DNA of 64,000 bases from Acetobacter orientalis (GTDB taxonomy: Bacteria; Pseudomonadota; Alphaproteobacteria; Acetobacterales; Acetobacteraceae). This document shows positions 1 through 9,028 of this stretch, piece after piece. Location of the stretch: NCBI RefSeq assembly GCF_000963965.1, contig NZ_BAMX01000010.1, positions 1 through 64,000 on the forward strand, read 5' to 3'. The notes beneath the pieces are model-generated. The model searched no databases. It was not told the origin of the DNA and was given only the letters and a program-made list of their open reading frames with translations. The stretch's first letter is position 1. Each line of letters starts with the position of its first letter. A program made the position numbers and the translations under genes.

Positions 1-26
1 CCTGTGCCCTGTGCCCTGTGCCCTGT
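1..26. repeat. 7-bp tandem repeat at window edge
   Basis: Three full copies of CCTGTGC and a fourth partial copy (CCTGT) run from the first base. The array is cut by the window edge, so its true copy number is unknown. It lies downstream of the minus-strand amino acid permease and encodes nothing I can see. Short arrays of this kind often vary in copy number between strains (general knowledge). Confidence 0.8.
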
Positions 27-58
27 ATTTTGGAGTAACCTTTTAAAGGTGCAAGACA

Positions 59-95
59 TAAAAAAGGGAGAGAAGCTTTACCGCTCCCTCTCCCC
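59..95 (-). terminator. Rho-independent terminator of the amino acid permease
   Basis: Read on the minus strand, GGGAGAG (88-94) pairs with CTCTCCC (66-72) across a 15-base loop and is followed by TTTTTTAT. It lies about 85 bases after the permease stop codon. A second short hairpin, CATGCC/GGCATG at 108-124, lies between. Confidence 0.55.
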
Positions 96-179
96 TTTGT
101 TTAGCTTCATGCCACACCGGCATGGCACTACCAATAAATACAGGCCATGCCGCGTTTAGTTTACGGTAAAACCAGCCCC

Positions 180-1535
180 TTATTGGCTACGTGGGCGTAA
201 GCAGGCCACGCCATAAAACACGATAGAGGTACCAATGCTGGCAATAGCGGTCATACGCTCAGCCGGGTTAAACATCATGGCAACAAAAACAAACACCACA
301 GCCAGCAAGGTTGCGTAATTGCAGAAAGGGAACAACGGCAGGCTAAAGCCATCTGCATCACCTTTTGCCTGCGCTTTTGTGCGGACTTTTAAGTACGAGC
401 CAACAATCATGGAATAGACAACCAGAATAACGCCACCGCTACAGCTCAGCAAAAAGGCAAAAATGGTGTCTGGTGCCAAAATAGAGGAAAACGCCACCAG
501 CGTGCCAGCAATGCTGCTCACCACAATCGCAAGGCGCGGTACTTCTGTTGCTGCAGAACGCGCCAGCTTAGCGGGGGCATCGCCCTGCCCTGCAAGCTCT
601 GTCAAAATGCGCGAGGTAATATACATGCTGGAATTTAAGCATGACAAAATGGCACTTAGCACCACAATGCGCATAAGCAGACCAGCACCGGGAATGCCCA
701 TGGTATCCATTGCCGTAACAAACGGAGACTTACCGGGCACAATGGTTGTCCATGAAACCACAAGCAAAATCATGGCGACAGAAGCCAGATAAAACAGGGT
801 TACACGGGTGCCAATGCTGCGTGTTACGCGGGCAACATTTTTACCCGGCTCTGGAGATTCTGCGGCCGCAACTGTCGCAATTTCAGACCCCATCATGGTG
901 AACAAGATGGTGGGAATAATAGAGAGAACCGCCACAAAACCGTGGGGAGCAAAACCGCCATGCCCTAAAAAGTTTTGGCTTACCGGCACACCCGGCCCAA
1001 AAACATGAAACACATACAGCAAAGACACGCCAATAAAGGCAATAATGCTAAAAACTTTAATAAGGGATAGCCAGAATTCGCACTCACCAAATACACGCGG
1101 GGCGGCAAAGTTAATAAGTTTAAGTACGGCAATGAGCAGAATAGACAAAACCCAAACAGGTAGGCCCACCCAGTCACGCAGTAATATGGCGCCGGCTATG
1201 GCCTCGCTGCCCAGCACAACAACCCAGAAAAACCAGTAAAGCCACCCGGCTGTAAAGCCTGCCCGGTTGCCATATGCTGCACGAATATATTCCACAAACG
1301 AGCCACGGCCGGGGTCTGCCACGACCATTTCGCCCAGCATACGCATAACCAGAATAACCAGAATACCTACGGCTAAAAACGCCAGCAAAACCGCAGGCCC
1401 GGTTGCAGCAATAGCCGCCCCGCTGCCCACAAACAGGCCCGCCCCAATAATGCCGCCCAGTGCAATCATGGCAATGTGGCGGTTTCGCAACCCGTCTGTG
1501 GGGGGGGCTTGTGGTGTGCTGTCCTGGTCAACCAT
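180..1535 (-). CDS. Amino acid permease, APC superfamily (AAT/GabP-like)
   Basis: This is an inner-membrane amino acid:proton symporter of about 451 residues with roughly 12 hydrophobic segments. The first segment carries the glycine-rich GGIIGAGLFVGSG signature of the AAT branch of the APC family, and the GSFVEYI and GWLYWFFWV stretches resemble GABA and aromatic amino acid permeases. The substrate cannot be fixed from sequence. A GTG lies two codons upstream at 1541, but AAGGAC at 1545-1550 is well spaced only for the ATG at 1535, so I chose that start. It stands alone, with a terminator downstream and the unlinked outer-membrane protein gene upstream on the same strand. Confidence 0.88.
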   Translation of the reverse strand: MVDQDSTPQAPPTDGLRNRHIAMIALGGIIGAGLFVGSGAAIAATGPAVLLAFLAVGILVILVMRMLGEMVVADPGRGSFVEYIRAAYGNRAGFTAGWLYWFFWVVVLGSEAIAGAILLRDWVGLPVWVLSILLIAVLKLINFAAPRVFGECEFWLSLIKVFSIIAFIGVSLLYVFHVFGPGVPVSQNFLGHGGFAPHGFVAVLSIIPTILFTMMGSEIATVAAAESPEPGKNVARVTRSIGTRVTLFYLASVAMILLVVSWTTIVPGKSPFVTAMDTMGIPGAGLLMRIVVLSAILSCLNSSMYITSRILTELAGQGDAPAKLARSAATEVPRLAIVVSSIAGTLVAFSSILAPDTIFAFLLSCSGGVILVVYSMIVGSYLKVRTKAQAKGDADGFSLPLFPFCNYATLLAVVFVFVAMMFNPAERMTAIASIGTSIVFYGVACLRPRSQ

Positions 1536-1615
1536 ATGCACGGCGTCCTTTAACTTTGTTTCTGGGGCAGATCATTGGCCACACGGAAAGAAAAACCCGC
1601 GGGCAAAATTCCTGC

Positions 1616-3145
1616 TCAGAAATGCTTAAAAAAATAGGCCTCGATAATGCCTGAGTGGTTTGTGATGTTAGGCACCGGGTAACCACCCGGCAGGCTTGTA
1701 CGGGCCAACTCTTTGCCAGAGGGGCCAGCAAAAGCCACACCACCCGCCAAAGCGGCAGATGTGGTCGCGTCTAGGGTGTACTCTGTCGTAAAGTCTACTT
1801 CGTTCGAGATATGCTTTCCAACACCGGCTAGGCCGCTTCCGGCAGGGTGGATAAACGACAGGTCATAAAAGTGTACCCCCAGCTTTAGGCTATCATCTGC
1901 TTTTAACAAGTGTATCGGGGGTGTTGCTGTCAGGTCAAATTGCTGCACGCGCAAGTTAGACAGCGGGGCAAGATACATGCCCACAATTTCACCCGGCCAG
2001 TAGCCGCCATAGGTGTAGCGCTTACCATCATAGAGAAAAAAGTTGTCGTAGCTGCGCTTAACATCGCCTTTGCCATTTTTGCCGCCACTATACTGCGTAT
2101 AACGGTAAAAAAGCTGTGGCTGCCACGGCAACATTGTAAAGCGGTAGCCCGGCTCAAAAAACATGCCGTATGCTTCAACAGATTTGTAGCCGTTGCCTGC
2201 GTGGCTGTTTTGCTCTGAAACAAAGCTGCCATAAAATGTAAAGTTTTTGGAAATACCAAGCGCTTTAACAGGCAATAATGTACCACCCCAACTGAGTGAC
2301 GCCACATTCATGCCGTTACGGTCTGCACGGGTTGAGTAATCATAATGTGCAGAGCCATCGGCATCACGCACGTGGAAATAGGTGAGTGTTACGTAAGCCG
2401 CACGGTCTGCGTAAACGCTTTCACCATGCCCACCCGCTTTATTGGCAAACCAGCTTACATCAAAACCCACAAATTTTGTTTTTGGCCGGTCGTAGCCTTC
2501 ATCGATATCGTTATCTGAGTTGCTTTCCAGCATAAAGATATCAGCCCGGACAGGGTTACCTTCCAGCTTGATAGCCCCCGGCCCAGAAAACGCAAAACGC
2601 GGCGCATACCACCACGCCCCCCGGTTACCGGCACTATACGTGCCTTTACCAATCAAAAAACCATCATCAACCGCAAAGGCTTGCCGCCCGCCTAACACCG
2701 TAAGTTGTTGGCTATCATGGCCAATATGCACGGGCAAAGTCAGGCCAATATTAGCTTCTTCTAGGTAAATGGAATGTGGGTTACCCGATGTTTGGGAGAG
2801 CACCTGTGCATCCCCACTGCCAAGGGTTGCGGCCCCAAGCGCAGATGCACGGCCAATAATAGCAACGCCGTTACCAAAATCCCAACGACCAGAGAGAATG
2901 GGCTTGCCGTAGAACTCACCATATGTAGGGTTAGCGGTGCGGCTATAACTGGTTTTGCTTTTGTTAGGGGCATAAGACCCCGCACCAAAGTTGCCATTAG
3001 GCATAAAAAAACCAGCGCCCCCTATGTCCAGCCCACCTTGCACGGTAACGCCGCCAACAGACACCAATGTTTTTTCAGCCTGTGCGGCAGAAGCCCCCCA
3101 GATGGAAAGACCACACAGACAGGCGGAATAAAAAATACGGCGCAT
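1616..3145 (-). CDS. Outer-membrane beta-barrel protein, alginate-export/porin-like
   Basis: The 509-residue protein begins with a signal peptide (MRRIFYSACLCGLSIWGASAAQA, cleavage after AQA). The rest alternates short polar and aromatic strands and ends in phenylalanine, as expected for a BAM-inserted barrel. Repeated G-x-(D/R)-W and Y-x-R-Y strand patterns recall the alginate_export (AlgE-like) porins common in acetic acid bacteria. Its likely role is diffusion of sugars, acids or small solutes across the outer membrane; substrate unknown. It is monocistronic, with an unusually long AT-rich upstream region (3146-3888). A TATAAT-like -10 on the minus strand at 3305-3310 would give a leader of about 155 bases. 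Confidence 0.72.
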   Translation of the reverse strand: MRRIFYSACLCGLSIWGASAAQAEKTLVSVGGVTVQGGLDIGGAGFFMPNGNFGAGSYAPNKSKTSYSRTANPTYGEFYGKPILSGRWDFGNGVAIIGRASALGAATLGSGDAQVLSQTSGNPHSIYLEEANIGLTLPVHIGHDSQQLTVLGGRQAFAVDDGFLIGKGTYSAGNRGAWWYAPRFAFSGPGAIKLEGNPVRADIFMLESNSDNDIDEGYDRPKTKFVGFDVSWFANKAGGHGESVYADRAAYVTLTYFHVRDADGSAHYDYSTRADRNGMNVASLSWGGTLLPVKALGISKNFTFYGSFVSEQNSHAGNGYKSVEAYGMFFEPGYRFTMLPWQPQLFYRYTQYSGGKNGKGDVKRSYDNFFLYDGKRYTYGGYWPGEIVGMYLAPLSNLRVQQFDLTATPPIHLLKADDSLKLGVHFYDLSFIHPAGSGLAGVGKHISNEVDFTTEYTLDATTSAALAGGVAFAGPSGKELARTSLPGGYPVPNITNHSGIIEAYFFKHF

Positions 3146-3888
3146 CGCTTTTCAGATATGCCCTACGGAACATGGTGTGTGCAGCATTTTTTTTCCTTTT
3201 TTCTTACGCTTTGACACAACGCCTTTTACCGGCTTGTAACGGCCTTCGTTCTTTTTGCTTGCAGGGCCCCTTAGCCAAGCGGCCCTACCGTTTTGCACTC
3301 TGCCATTATAGAATGCTCAACATGATATAATTTCTACATAATATTATATTGTTTTCAAGGCCGCTTTCTTTCAAAAATTATCATCATAACCGCATTATGT
3401 TTTACTTTATTTCTTAAGTAACGGGGAAGGATCATTCCGCATTCGTTGTGTTTTTGTTATTATATCGGAATATTACGATGCTAGTAAATGCGCGATATAA
3501 TTTATTATAGTTATATGAACATCTTATAATTTCATGGAATAGTTTTCTTTTTCTAGGGAAAACGTTTAATCACATGAAACACAAAAAAGTGATATTCGCC
3601 TAAATAATGCAAAAAACGCATTATTTTCTTTATATCTCATAGTGTTATCAAGCACACCACAGATGCATGCGCCATAACATGCATACCCCAATAGAGCCGC
3701 GTATTATCGCTGTCCTCCACTTGAACTCACTTTTGTGTGATGGGAAATAAGCCAGAATAAACGCAGCTTGCGGCCAAGAAGACACAGCCTGACACCGCTA
3801 AACTAAGCAGCACCATACAACACTCATGCTCAATAAGCCCTGCACAGCAGGCGACAGGCTACCAACAAAGCCTAATTGTAGGGAAAAC
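3146..3888. other. Long AT-rich non-coding interval
   Basis: No credible gene lies in these 743 bases. From about 3300 to 3660 the sequence is far richer in A+T than its surroundings. GATATAATTT occurs twice (3324-3333 and 3494-3503), with a related TTATAATTT at 3524-3532. AATAATGC/GCATTATT (3603-3625) forms a perfect hairpin followed by TTTCTTT. ATGCATG and CATGCAT face each other at 3663-3684. The interval lies between the tRNA-Gly gene and the outer-membrane protein gene, both minus strand, so it probably holds the porin promoter and regulatory sites. Confidence 0.6.
3603..3625. repeat. Perfect 8-bp inverted repeat hairpin
   Basis: AATAATGC, a 7-base A-rich loop, then GCATTATT, followed on the plus strand by TTTCTTT. 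It could be an operator or a weak terminator. No plus-strand gene ends nearby, which argues against a terminator. Confidence 0.5.
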
Positions 3889-3962
3889 TGGAGCGGATGA
3901 GGGGAATCGAACCCCCGTATGCAGCTTGGGAAGCTGCCGTTCTACCATTGAACTACATCCGC
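3889..3962 (-). tRNA. tRNA-Gly (anticodon CCC)
   Basis: The minus strand folds into a complete cloverleaf. Acceptor GCGGATG pairs with CATCCGC, followed by discriminator T and an encoded CCA. The anticodon stem GCAGC/GCTGC encloses loop TTCCCAA, giving anticodon CCC at 3928-3930 for GGG codons. The T arm is GGGG-TTCGATT-CCCC. A promoter with 17-base spacing lies just upstream. Confidence 0.95.
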
Positions 3963-3981
3963 ACTACGCAGTGCGTGCGGC

Positions 3982-4010
3982 ACTATAGGGGGTTGCACCT
4001 GCTCTGGCAA
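3982..4010 (-). promoter_or_regulatory. Sigma70 promoter of tRNA-Gly
   Basis: On the minus strand, -35 TTGCCA (4005-4010) and -10 TATAGT (3982-3987) are separated by exactly 17 bases. The predicted start is about 12 bases before the mature tRNA 5' end. Confidence 0.75.
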
Positions 4011-4115
4011 CAGGCTTTATGCACCTAAAGAAAGCTTTCCTTACTGCGCCGCATTTTACTGTACCACGCTACAAAGCAGGCTACACCAAAAGGCCTCTAA
4101 CACGGCATTGCCGGG

Positions 4116-5510
4116 TTAATCTGCGTCCATATCTGGGCTAATCAGGTCTGAAAGATGGCCTATTTCTTTTAAACTTAACCCTTCTGGGGGTTTAGTGCGT
4201 GCGCTGCCGCGCGCAATACGGCGGGGCAATACGGCGTGCTCAAAGCCCAGTTTGGCCGCTTCTTTCAAGCGGGCATCTGCTTGGGCTACCTGCCTAATTT
4301 CACCCGACAACCCAACCTCACCAAAATAGACCTCACCCGAGCTTGTGGGCACACCACTAGCTGCAGAAATAAGGGCCGCAGCTACGGCAAGGTCTGCTGC
4401 TGGCTCGGCCACCTTCAGGCCGCCCGCCACGTTTAAGTACACATCCATGCCAGACAGTTTAAGCCCACACCGGCTTTCCAGCACGGCTAACAGCATAGAA
4501 AGGCGGCCCGTGTCCCACCCCACCACGGCGCGGCGTGGCGCACCATCTCCATTTTTGGGAGAAAGCAGAGCTTGTACCTCAAGCAGCACTGGGCGTGTGC
4601 CCTCAAGCCCCGCAAACACTGCTGAGCCCGCAATATTACCCCGCCGCTCTGCCAAAAAGAGGGCCGAAGGGTTGCTTACTTCCTCTAACCCACGGTCGGT
4701 CATGGCAAAAACGCCAATTTCGTCTGTGGCCCCAAAGCGGTTTTTGGCAGCACGTAAAATGCGAAACTGGTGGCCGCGGTCGCCCTCAAAATACATAACG
4801 GCATCAACCATATGCTCAAGCACACGGGGGCCAGCCAGCGCCCCTTCTTTGGTAACATGCCCAACCAAAATAAGGCTAAAGCCCCGCCGCTTGGCTAATC
4901 GAATAAGCTCAAATGCACACGCTCTCACCTGAGAGACGGTGCCCGGTGCGCTATCTACCGTTTCCAGCCACATGGTTTGAATAGAATCAATCACCACGGC
5001 TTTTACATCAGGCTCGGCTTCAAGCGTTGCCACAATATCTGTCACGTTAATGGAGGCTGCTAGGTCTAGCCGTGCTTTACCAACTCCCAAACGTAGCGCG
5101 CGCAGGCGTATCTGATCAGCGGCTTCTTCACCTGATATATAAAGAACACGCTCGCCTTTACTGGCCAGTTTGCAAGCGGCCTGTAGCAAAAGCGTTGATT
5201 TACCAATACCGGGGTCACCCCCCACCAAAACAGCAGAGGCCGGTACCAGCCCACCGCCTAACACGCGGTCTAGTTCAACAATGCCGGTTTCAATACGCGG
5301 TGGTGGTTTGGCAATGCCTTCCAGCCCTTCCAGCTTAACGCGCCGCCCTTTATGCGCCGCCCCGCCACGGGCAGAAGACGCTGCCAGAGGCTCCACGGCC
5401 TCTTCTTCCAGCGTGTTCCATTCTCCGCAGGCTTCGCACTGCCCTACCCATTTAGGGTAAACCGCCCCGCAATGGCTGCATACAAACTGGCGAAACGGTT
5501 TTTTAGCCAC
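4116..5510 (-). CDS. radA: DNA repair protein RadA
   Basis: RadA is a RecA-like, DnaB-type ATPase that promotes branch migration and processing of recombination intermediates. The 464-residue protein has the N-terminal zinc ribbon (C11, C14, C25, C28), a Walker A motif GGDPGIGKST near residue 97, the RadA-specific KNRFG motif near 256, and a C-terminal Lon-protease-like domain with no protease role. Start is GTG with GGAG nine bases upstream. It is followed by the tRNA-Gly gene and preceded, after a short gap, by the UDP-glucose dehydrogenase gene on the same strand. Confidence 0.95.
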   Translation of the reverse strand: MAKKPFRQFVCSHCGAVYPKWVGQCEACGEWNTLEEEAVEPLAASSARGGAAHKGRRVKLEGLEGIAKPPPRIETGIVELDRVLGGGLVPASAVLVGGDPGIGKSTLLLQAACKLASKGERVLYISGEEAADQIRLRALRLGVGKARLDLAASINVTDIVATLEAEPDVKAVVIDSIQTMWLETVDSAPGTVSQVRACAFELIRLAKRRGFSLILVGHVTKEGALAGPRVLEHMVDAVMYFEGDRGHQFRILRAAKNRFGATDEIGVFAMTDRGLEEVSNPSALFLAERRGNIAGSAVFAGLEGTRPVLLEVQALLSPKNGDGAPRRAVVGWDTGRLSMLLAVLESRCGLKLSGMDVYLNVAGGLKVAEPAADLAVAAALISAASGVPTSSGEVYFGEVGLSGEIRQVAQADARLKEAAKLGFEHAVLPRRIARGSARTKPPEGLSLKEIGHLSDLISPDMDAD

Positions 5511-5587
5511 GCGCGCGCTCTCCGTTACTCAACACCGGGCTAATGGCCCACATTCTGGTTGGTTATCTGGGCCAAAACCAAACGATT

Positions 5588-6913
5588 TCAAGGCCGCCCA
5601 ACAGACTGGTACTGTAGGCCCGCGGCCCGCATGGCGGCTGGGTCAAAAATATTGCGTAAATCAACCACAACACCGTGGCGCATACGCGCCACCAGTGCCT
5701 CTGGTGCAAGCGCACGGAAAATATTCCATTCCGTCAGCACCACCAGCACATCGGCCCCATCTGCAACGCTTAATGCATCGGTGCAATATTCCACCCCCTC
5801 TGGCAGGAGGGGCTTGGCGGCGTCCATACCTACGGGGTCAAAGGCTTTAATCTGTGCGCCCGCCTCTGCCAGCCTATGCAAAATGGGTATGGAGGCAGAC
5901 TCGCGCATGTCATCTGTCTCAGGCTTAAAAGTTAAGCCCAACACCCCTACGGTTTTACCCGCAACAGACCCACCACAAGCCGCAGCAATACGCCCGGCCA
6001 TACCGGCTTTACGGGCTTCGTTTACTTGTACGGTGGTTTCTACCAAACGGCTGGCACTCTGGGCTTCTTGTGCAATACGAGAGAGCGCCAAGGTATCTTT
6101 GGGAAAGCATGACCCGCCATAACCGGGGCCGGGTTGCAAAAATTCGCGCCCAATGCGGCTATCCAGCCCCATGCCTTTAGCAAGCTGGTGCACATCGGCC
6201 CCCAATTTTTCGCACAGATCTGCCATTTCATTAATGAAAGAGATCTTCATGGCTAAAAAGGAGTTAGAGGCATATTTGGTCAGTTCTGCCGTTTCCAGCC
6301 CGGTAAACAGCAACGTGGCATCTGTGCTGGAAAGCGGGCGGTACACCTGCCGCAAAACAGCCTCTGCTCGGCTTGCGCGTTCTGGCTGCTTTTGGTCTAG
6401 GCCAATAATAACGCGCTCTGGGCGCATAAAGTCGCCTATTGCACTCCCTTCGCGCAGAAACTCCGGGTTAGAGGCTACGTCAAAATCAACTTCGGGGCGG
6501 GTTGTGCGAATAATCTCGGCAATGCGGCGGCTCGTACCCACTGGTACGGTCGATTTGGTAACAATAACCGTATAACCTGTTATAGCCTGCGCAATTTGCC
6601 GGGCGGCAGCGTGCACATATTGTAGGTCTGCTGCGCCGTCTCCATTACGGGGGGGCGTGCCGACTGCTATAAACACAGCCTCTGCCCCGGCAACAGCTTG
6701 GGCAATATCATCGCCAAAGGTTAGGCGGCCTGCTTGGCTGTTAGAGGCCACAAGGCTATCCAGCCCCGGCTCGTAAATAGGGATACGCCCTTCACGCAAT
6801 GCAGAAAGCCGTGCGGGGTTTGTTTCAACAACTGAAACATGAATGCCAAATTCGGCAAAACAGGCCCCTGATACAAGCCCCACATACCCGCCGCCAATCA
6901 TGGCTATACGCAC
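5588..6913 (-). CDS. ugd: UDP-glucose 6-dehydrogenase
   Basis: This enzyme oxidises UDP-glucose to UDP-glucuronate with two NAD+, supplying exopolysaccharide or LPS sugars. The N-terminal Rossmann motif GGGYVGLVSG is followed by the active-site segment GPGYGGSCFPKD containing the catalytic cysteine, and a C-terminal UDP-binding domain. At about 441 residues it has the family length. The open frame extends upstream to 6994, but GTG at 6913 has AGGAGG at ideal spacing and puts the Rossmann motif at the N-terminus, so I chose it. No polysaccharide genes adjoin it. Of the upstream intergenic sequence, the part near mlaE holds a long-range inverted repeat. Confidence 0.93.
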   Translation of the reverse strand: MRIAMIGGGYVGLVSGACFAEFGIHVSVVETNPARLSALREGRIPIYEPGLDSLVASNSQAGRLTFGDDIAQAVAGAEAVFIAVGTPPRNGDGAADLQYVHAAARQIAQAITGYTVIVTKSTVPVGTSRRIAEIIRTTRPEVDFDVASNPEFLREGSAIGDFMRPERVIIGLDQKQPERASRAEAVLRQVYRPLSSTDATLLFTGLETAELTKYASNSFLAMKISFINEMADLCEKLGADVHQLAKGMGLDSRIGREFLQPGPGYGGSCFPKDTLALSRIAQEAQSASRLVETTVQVNEARKAGMAGRIAAACGGSVAGKTVGVLGLTFKPETDDMRESASIPILHRLAEAGAQIKAFDPVGMDAAKPLLPEGVEYCTDALSVADGADVLVVLTEWNIFRALAPEALVARMRHGVVVDLRNIFDPAAMRAAGLQYQSVGRP

Positions 6914-7016
6914 TTGCAGCCCTCCTGCTTTGTCTTTGGCACCTTGTGTACGCGCCAGCTCTTTCTGGCCAGCCAAGGCTCTACCCCATACCAATGCCCT
7001 TAGCCGGTACGAGCTA

Positions 7017-7084
7017 CAATGCCCCAGCCCCTAAAAACGGTTTTACCGGGTTGTGCAAAGGCTTACCAGACAGGTGGGGCATTG
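7017..7084. repeat. 10-bp inverted repeat bounding a possible structured leader
   Basis: CAATGCCCCA (7017-7026) and its exact complement TGGGGCATTG (7075-7084) enclose 48 bases. The interior holds a smaller CGGT/ACCG hairpin. The element lies about 100 bases before mlaE in the ugd-mlaE divergent gap and would close a multi-branched RNA stem if transcribed. I do not recognise a known riboswitch in it. Confidence 0.5.
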
Positions 7085-7182
7085 TTTAGCCCACTCAGGC
7101 TTTGACGCGCCTTTCGTATCAGGCTACGGCAATAAAGGTTTATACCCCCAACCCCTTCGTGCAGGAGCGGCAACCAGAGCGT

Positions 7183-7968
7183 ATGGATACCATACTCACA
7201 CTTGTGGCCAGACTGGGCCGTGCAACGCTGGCCCTTATACGGGCTGCAGGGTCTTTGGCCCTTTTTGCGTTTGAAGGGCTGTCTCATATTGTGCGCCCCC
7301 CTTTTTATGGGCGGGTGTTTTTGAGCTCTTTTATGGAAACAGGCTTTTTCTCTTTGCCTGTTGTGGCCTTAACGGCGTTATTCTCTGGCGGGGTTATTGC
7401 CCTTCAGTCTTACACCGGTTTTGCCCAATACCATGTGCAAAGTGCCATTGCGGGTATTGTGGTGCTTGCCGTTACGCGTGAGCTTGGGCCGGTACTGGCG
7501 GGCCTTATGGTTGCAGGCCGCGTGGGGGCCGCCATGGCCGCCCAAATAGGCACCATGCGCGTAACCGACCAAATTGATGCACTCACCACCCTTTCTACCA
7601 ACCCCATGAAGTATCTGGTGGCCCCCCGCCTACTGGCTGGGCTTATTGCCCTACCCCTGCTGGTACTGGTGGCAGACGTGCTGGGTGTTGCGGGTGGTTT
7701 TACCGTATGCGTTATGAAACTGGGCTTTTCACCACAGGCCTATATTACCGCAACGCTTAACTCTCTTAAAGCAATTGACGTAACAGTCGGGTTGGTAAAA
7801 GCCGCCCTGTTTGGGTTTTTGATTGCCCTTATGGGGTGCTATTATGGCTATAACAGTAAAGGCGGGGCAGAAGGCGTTGGCTCTGCCACAACTGCGGCCG
7901 TAGTGGTTGCCTCTATTTTGCTGCTGGCCTTTGACTACCTCCTGACAGACCTGTTTTTCTCACAATGA
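7183..7968 (+). CDS. mlaE: ABC transporter permease, MlaE family
   Basis: MlaE permeases move phospholipid between inner and outer membranes (maintenance of lipid asymmetry). The 261-residue protein has about five to six membrane segments and the family hallmark ELGPVLAGLMVAGRVGAAMAAQIGTM region, with TDQIDAL following. The frame is open from 7102; ATG at 7183 gives the usual family length and starts just before the amphipathic N-terminal helix, although the nearest AGGAG (7163-7167) is somewhat far. It overlaps mlaF by four bases (ATGA), showing translational coupling. Confidence 0.88.
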   Translation: MDTILTLVARLGRATLALIRAAGSLALFAFEGLSHIVRPPFYGRVFLSSFMETGFFSLPVVALTALFSGGVIALQSYTGFAQYHVQSAIAGIVVLAVTRELGPVLAGLMVAGRVGAAMAAQIGTMRVTDQIDALTTLSTNPMKYLVAPRLLAGLIALPLLVLVADVLGVAGGFTVCVMKLGFSPQAYITATLNSLKAIDVTVGLVKAALFGFLIALMGCYYGYNSKGGAEGVGSATTAAVVVASILLLAFDYLLTDLFFSQ

Positions 7969-8750
7969 GCATGACCCCCAGCACACACCCTAAAATCCGC
8001 ATTCGGGATTTGCATAAGTCTTTTGGCACCAAAAAGGTGCTGGACGGCATTACGCTTGATGTGCCCCAAGGCACCTCGTTTGTTATTATTGGTGGCTCAG
8101 GCAGTGGCAAGTCTGTGCTGCTGCGCTGTATTTTAGGCCTAATAACCCCAGATAGTGGCAGTATTGAAATTGATGGTGAGAACATTCTCACCGTCTCAGA
8201 CAAACGCCGCGAAGCCTTACGCAGCGAAATTGGCATGCTGTTTCAAAACGCGGCCCTATTTGACAGCCTACCCGTGTGGGAAAACGTGACCTTTGGCCTA
8301 CTGGCCCGCAAACGCCTAAGCCGTAAAGACGCCCGCGCGCATGCTGGCTCTATTTTGGCACAAGTTGGGCTAGACCCATCTGTAGGTGAGCTTTACCCGT
8401 CCGAGCTATCTGGCGGTATGCAAAAACGTGTGGGCCTTGCCCGCGCCATTGCCGCCACCCCCAACATTTTGTTTTTTGACGAACCCACAACCGGCCTAGA
8501 CCCCATTATGGGGGCCGTTATTGATGGCCTGATTGTTGATTGCGTTAAAAAACTTGGCTCAACCGCCATTGCCATTACCCACGACATGGCCTCTGCCCAG
8601 CGCATAGGCGATGAAGCCGCCATGCTCTATAAAGGTCAGCTTATCTGGCAAGGGCCAGCAACCTCTCTCATGAACAGTGGTAACCCAATGGTTGACCAGT
8701 TTACCCATGGCCGCCGTGAGGGGCCTATTAGTATGGAACTGCGTAAATAA
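7965..8750 (+). CDS. mlaF: ABC transporter ATP-binding protein, MlaF family
   Basis: This cytoplasmic ATPase partners MlaE. The 261-residue protein has Walker A GGSGSGKSV near residue 44, signature LSGGMQKR near 147, Walker B ILFFDEPTTGLDP, and the switch histidine in AITHDM. The MLFQNAALFDSLPVWENV Q-loop segment is typical of MlaF/Ttg2A. Start overlaps the mlaE stop. The MCE-domain partner MlaD, usually the next gene, is not here; a tiny lipoprotein and a TetR regulator follow instead. Confidence 0.92.
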   Translation: MSMTPSTHPKIRIRDLHKSFGTKKVLDGITLDVPQGTSFVIIGGSGSGKSVLLRCILGLITPDSGSIEIDGENILTVSDKRREALRSEIGMLFQNAALFDSLPVWENVTFGLLARKRLSRKDARAHAGSILAQVGLDPSVGELYPSELSGGMQKRVGLARAIAATPNILFFDEPTTGLDPIMGAVIDGLIVDCVKKLGSTAIAITHDMASAQRIGDEAAMLYKGQLIWQGPATSLMNSGNPMVDQFTHGRREGPISMELRK

Positions 8751-8864
8751 CGCCCAACTGCCACCAGACAGGAATTTTTAGGGCTTTTTGCATACAGCTT
8801 CTTGCCCACACGCCGCCTGAATGAGATAGAAGCAGAAACTGTGGACAGAAACAGGAAAGAGACC

Positions 8865-9008
8865 ATGAAACACGCGGTGCTGATGCTGGTATGTGCTTTT
8901 GCGCTCTCAGCCTGTGGCTTGTTTAAAAGCGAGCCAAAACGCCTGACCACCCCCCAACAGTGGGAAAAATACGGCTACCACGACCATTTGAGCACGAGCC
9001 ACAAGTAA
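8865..9008 (+). CDS. 47-residue lipoprotein of unknown function
   Basis: MKHAVLMLVCAFALSACGLF is a short lipoprotein signal with lipobox LSAC, leaving a mature chain of only about 30 residues rich in K, P, H and Y. AGGAAAGAG lies about six bases before the ATG. It follows mlaF by 114 bases on the same strand and precedes the TetR gene by 20. A role with the Mla permease is possible from position only. I do not recognise the mature sequence. Confidence 0.65.
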   Translation: MKHAVLMLVCAFALSACGLFKSEPKRLTTPQQWEKYGYHDHLSTSHK

Positions 9009-9028
9009 CCCGTATTTTCTCTGTTGCT

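Noticed and set aside
6914-6994. N-terminal extension of UDP-glucose dehydrogenase
   Set aside because: The Rossmann motif should lie at the N-terminus, and AGGAGG supports GTG 6913.
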